DNA of 15,455 nt from Candidatus Izemoplasmatales bacterium (GTDB taxonomy: Bacteria > Bacillota_I > Bacilli_A > Izemoplasmatales > Hujiaoplasmataceae), in assembly GCA_028691335.1 (NCBI GenBank), contig JAQUZK010000011.1, positions 1 through 15,455 of the forward strand, given 5' to 3'. Positions 13,862 to 15,455 of the stretch are shown piece after piece (position 1 is the stretch's first letter; every line of letters begins with the position of its first letter). A program made the translations under genes and the position numbers. The notes under the pieces were generated by a model. It did no database searches, had not been told where the DNA came from, and worked only from the letters and a program-made list of their open reading frames with translations.

Positions 13862-15031
13862 ATGAATGACTTTAAAGATCGAGTGCTAAAATTACATAAA
13901 TTAAACAAAGGTAAGTTAAACATCATCCCTAATATAAGCTTAGATACAAAAAACGATTTATCTCTGGCTTATACACCAGGTGTCGCTTATCCATGTTTAG
14001 AAATAGCTAGAGATAAAAGTTTAGCTTATGACTATACAATGAAAGGTAAAACTGTAGCTATAATCACAGATGGTTCTGCGGTTTTGGGTCTAGGAAAAAT
14101 AGGAGCCGAAGCTTCCATACCTGTAATGGAAGGTAAATCCGCTTTATTATATAAGTTTTCACAAATTCAAGCAGTTCCGATTTCTTTAGACACTTTTAAC
14201 GAAGAAGAAATCATCAAGACGGTTAAATTGTTAGCGCCTAATTACAGTGCTATAATGCTTGAAGACATCAGTGCACCAAAATGTGTTTATATAGAGCAAA
14301 CTCTACAAAAAGATTTAGATATACCAGTTTTTCATGACGACCAACACGGAACAGCTATAGTTGTTAGCGCAGCTTTAATTAACGCTTTAAAAGTAGTTAA
14401 TAAATCTATTGATAAAATTAAAATTGTAGTTAGCGGAAGCGGCGCTGCTGGTTCAGCTATTATTAAACTTTTAAATTTATTAGGTGCAAAAGATATATAT
14501 AACTACAATATTTTAGGAGTAGTTAATAAAAGTAAGTATGAAAAATATGATGAAGTTGTAAAAAACTTAATTGATGATGAATTAATAAATTCTAATATAA
14601 ACATTGAATCTTTATCTGAATTAATGGTGGATAAAGATGTGTTTATTGGTGTATCAGCAAAGAATATATTAAATAAAGAAATGATTAATTCTATGAACAA
14701 GAATTCAATTGTTTTCGCATTAGCAAATCCCGATCCCGAGATTTCACCAGAAGACGCTAAAAATGGCGGTGCTCGAATTATTGGTACTGGCAGAAGCGAT
14801 TATCCAAATCAAATTAACAATGTATTAGTATTTCCTGGTTTAATGAAGGGCGTTCTTAAAGCTAGAGCGAAAGCTATAACAAATGAAATAAAGGTTGTTG
14901 CATGTAAAGCTTTAGCTAATCTAGTAACTGTTGAAGAACTATCAGAAAATTTCATATTACCTGATATTTTTGACTCAAGAGTTGTTGATACAGTAGCCGA
15001 TGCAGTGTACCAAGAAATAAAAAAAGGCTGA
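13862..15031 (+). CDS. Malic enzyme (malate dehydrogenase, oxaloacetate-decarboxylating)
   Basis: 389 residues, the short bacterial form. It oxidises and decarboxylates malate to pyruvate with NAD(P). The catalytic Tyr lies in LAYTPGVAYPC (35-45), the catalytic Lys is probably K92 in MEGKSALLYKF, and the metal ligands lie in LEDISAP (133-139) and FHDDQHGTA (158-166). A Rossmann dinucleotide motif GSGAAG is at 192-197; NAD versus NADP preference cannot be fixed by eye. It is the only rightward gene in the window and has its own promoter. An in-frame TAA four codons upstream of the ATG (13850-13852) fixes the start. The ATG has no Shine-Dalgarno sequence: the 20 nt before it are only A and T plus one C, and an inverted repeat ends 10 nt upstream. 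The stop lies in the terminator hairpin shared with maf. Confidence 0.96.
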   Translation: MNDFKDRVLKLHKLNKGKLNIIPNISLDTKNDLSLAYTPGVAYPCLEIARDKSLAYDYTMKGKTVAIITDGSAVLGLGKIGAEASIPVMEGKSALLYKFSQIQAVPISLDTFNEEEIIKTVKLLAPNYSAIMLEDISAPKCVYIEQTLQKDLDIPVFHDDQHGTAIVVSAALINALKVVNKSIDKIKIVVSGSGAAGSAIIKLLNLLGAKDIYNYNILGVVNKSKYEKYDEVVKNLIDDELINSNINIESLSELMVDKDVFIGVSAKNILNKEMINSMNKNSIVFALANPDPEISPEDAKNGGARIIGTGRSDYPNQINNVLVFPGLMKGVLKARAKAITNEIKVVACKALANLVTVEELSENFILPDIFDSRVVDTVADAVYQEIKKG

Positions 15032-15041
15032 TTCAGCCTTT
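15019..15041. terminator. Shared terminator of convergent malic enzyme gene and maf
   Basis: AAAGGCTG and CAGCCTTT pair as 8 bp around a 3-nt loop (15023-15041). On the minus strand seven T follow, a strong terminator for maf. On the plus strand the tail is weaker. The malic enzyme TGA is inside the hairpin and the maf stop (15040-15042) sits on its edge. Confidence 0.82.
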
Positions 15042-15455
15042 ACAATACTTTCTTTAGTTCTTGATACACTCGTGACACAGGAAAACCTACTATAGTAAAA
15101 TAATCTCCAGAAATTGATTTAACAAATCTCGCTCCATGGTCTTGGATTCCATAAGCACCCGCTTTATCCATAGGTTCCTTTGTTTTAATGTACTCTTCAA
15201 TTTCTGATTCTGTTAAATCCCAAAAAGTGACTAATGATTGAGTATAAAATGATTTAGAATATCCTTTTTTTATAATTGCACATCCAGTTAGTACTCTATG
15301 AGTTTTGCCGGATAGTGTTTGTAAAAAGAATTTAGCTTCTTCTTCATTTTTAGGTTTTCCAAGAATTAAATCATCAATAATTACTAGAGTATCAAAACCA
15401 AGTACTAAATCATTTTTATGGTTTTTGAACACCGCTAATGCTTTTTGAAAAGCAA
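15040..15455 (-). CDS. maf: Maf family nucleotide pyrophosphatase, 3' part (start beyond the window)
   Basis: 138 codons are visible and the frame remains open to the right edge; the usual MIILASxSPRR start would lie further right. Maf/YhdE enzymes hydrolyse dTTP, UTP and modified pyrimidine nucleotides to monophosphates as house-cleaning. Visible family blocks are LVLGFDTLVIIDD with the catalytic Asp, LGKPKNEEEA, LSGKTHRVLTG, EPMDKAGAYGIQDHGARFV and ISGDYFTIVGFPVSRV. The usual AD before the T is FD here, a mild variation. KAGAYGIQ with the EPMDK context suggests the YhdE-type (dTTP/UTP) subgroup. It converges with the malic enzyme gene, 8 nt apart. Confidence 0.93.
   Translation of the reverse strand, partial: AFQKALAVFKNHKNDLVLGFDTLVIIDDLILGKPKNEEEAKFFLQTLSGKTHRVLTGCAIIKKGYSKSFYTQSLVTFWDLTESEIEEYIKTKEPMDKAGAYGIQDHGARFVKSISGDYFTIVGFPVSRVYQELKKVL

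Noticed and set aside
13839..13865. A short leader peptide from TTG overlapping the malic enzyme ATG.
   Set aside because: It has no ribosome site at a fitting distance and only eight codons with no regulatory codon pattern.
1030..15455. Use of the TGA=Trp Mycoplasma code.
   Set aside because: TGA ends several genes in ATGA overlaps and no gene needs an internal TGA to stay full length.

Overview
The window comes from an AT-rich, low-GC Gram-positive-type chromosome, most like the Acholeplasma/Izemoplasma side of the Bacillota and Mollicutes. Supporting signs are the A+T-rich coding, the soj-spo0J/rsmG/mnmG neighbourhood, the wide use of TTGACA/TATAAT promoters and GGAGG ribosome sites, and small stripped-down gene versions such as a short 4.5S-type SRP RNA. 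TGA is a true stop: it ends parB, the DUF951 gene, one membrane gene, tdk and the malic enzyme gene, and Trp is TGG. This rules out the Mycoplasma/Spiroplasma code. The genus is an inference. Except for one malic enzyme gene, everything is transcribed leftward (minus strand).

Layout from left to right. Positions 1-82 hold a strong leftward promoter with an A-rich upstream element, which fires off the window edge, perhaps into an rRNA operon. Positions 83-882 hold eight intact tRNA genes (Ala, Leu, Lys, Ser, Ile2-type CAT, elongator Met, Ala, Ile) plus one tRNA relic that has lost its anticodon arm, all behind a TTGACA-17-TAAAAT promoter. Positions 1030-8906 are a packed leftward gene string. 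In transcription order it is a HAD phosphatase, mnmG, rsmG, two tandem six-TM proteins, parA/soj, parB/spo0J, a DUF951 protein and a MazG-like pyrophosphohydrolase, with several ATGA overlaps. The SRP RNA gene (ffs) lies only about 24 nt upstream of this string and may supply part of its transcription.

Positions 9095-10404 hold a DUF2254 membrane protein gene broken by two +1 frameshifts. Positions 10474-13543 hold pyrG with a promoter-terminator leader that looks like an attenuator, then tadA and tdk (coupled), then rpmE. Positions 13862-15031 hold a rightward malic enzyme gene. It converges on the 3' part of maf, which runs off the right edge, and the two share one terminator hairpin.

The genes are mostly housekeeping: chromosome segregation, rRNA and tRNA modification, nucleotide supply and cleansing, and translation. 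The most interesting item is the pair of tandem membrane proteins that sits where Bacillus subtilis carries noc. Their C-terminal halves read to me as catalytically dead HD-GYP domains. This comes from reading alone and needs a profile search. Other items worth a look are the pyrG leader, the anticodon-less tRNA, the ffs-to-operon linkage, and the malic enzyme start without a Shine-Dalgarno sequence.
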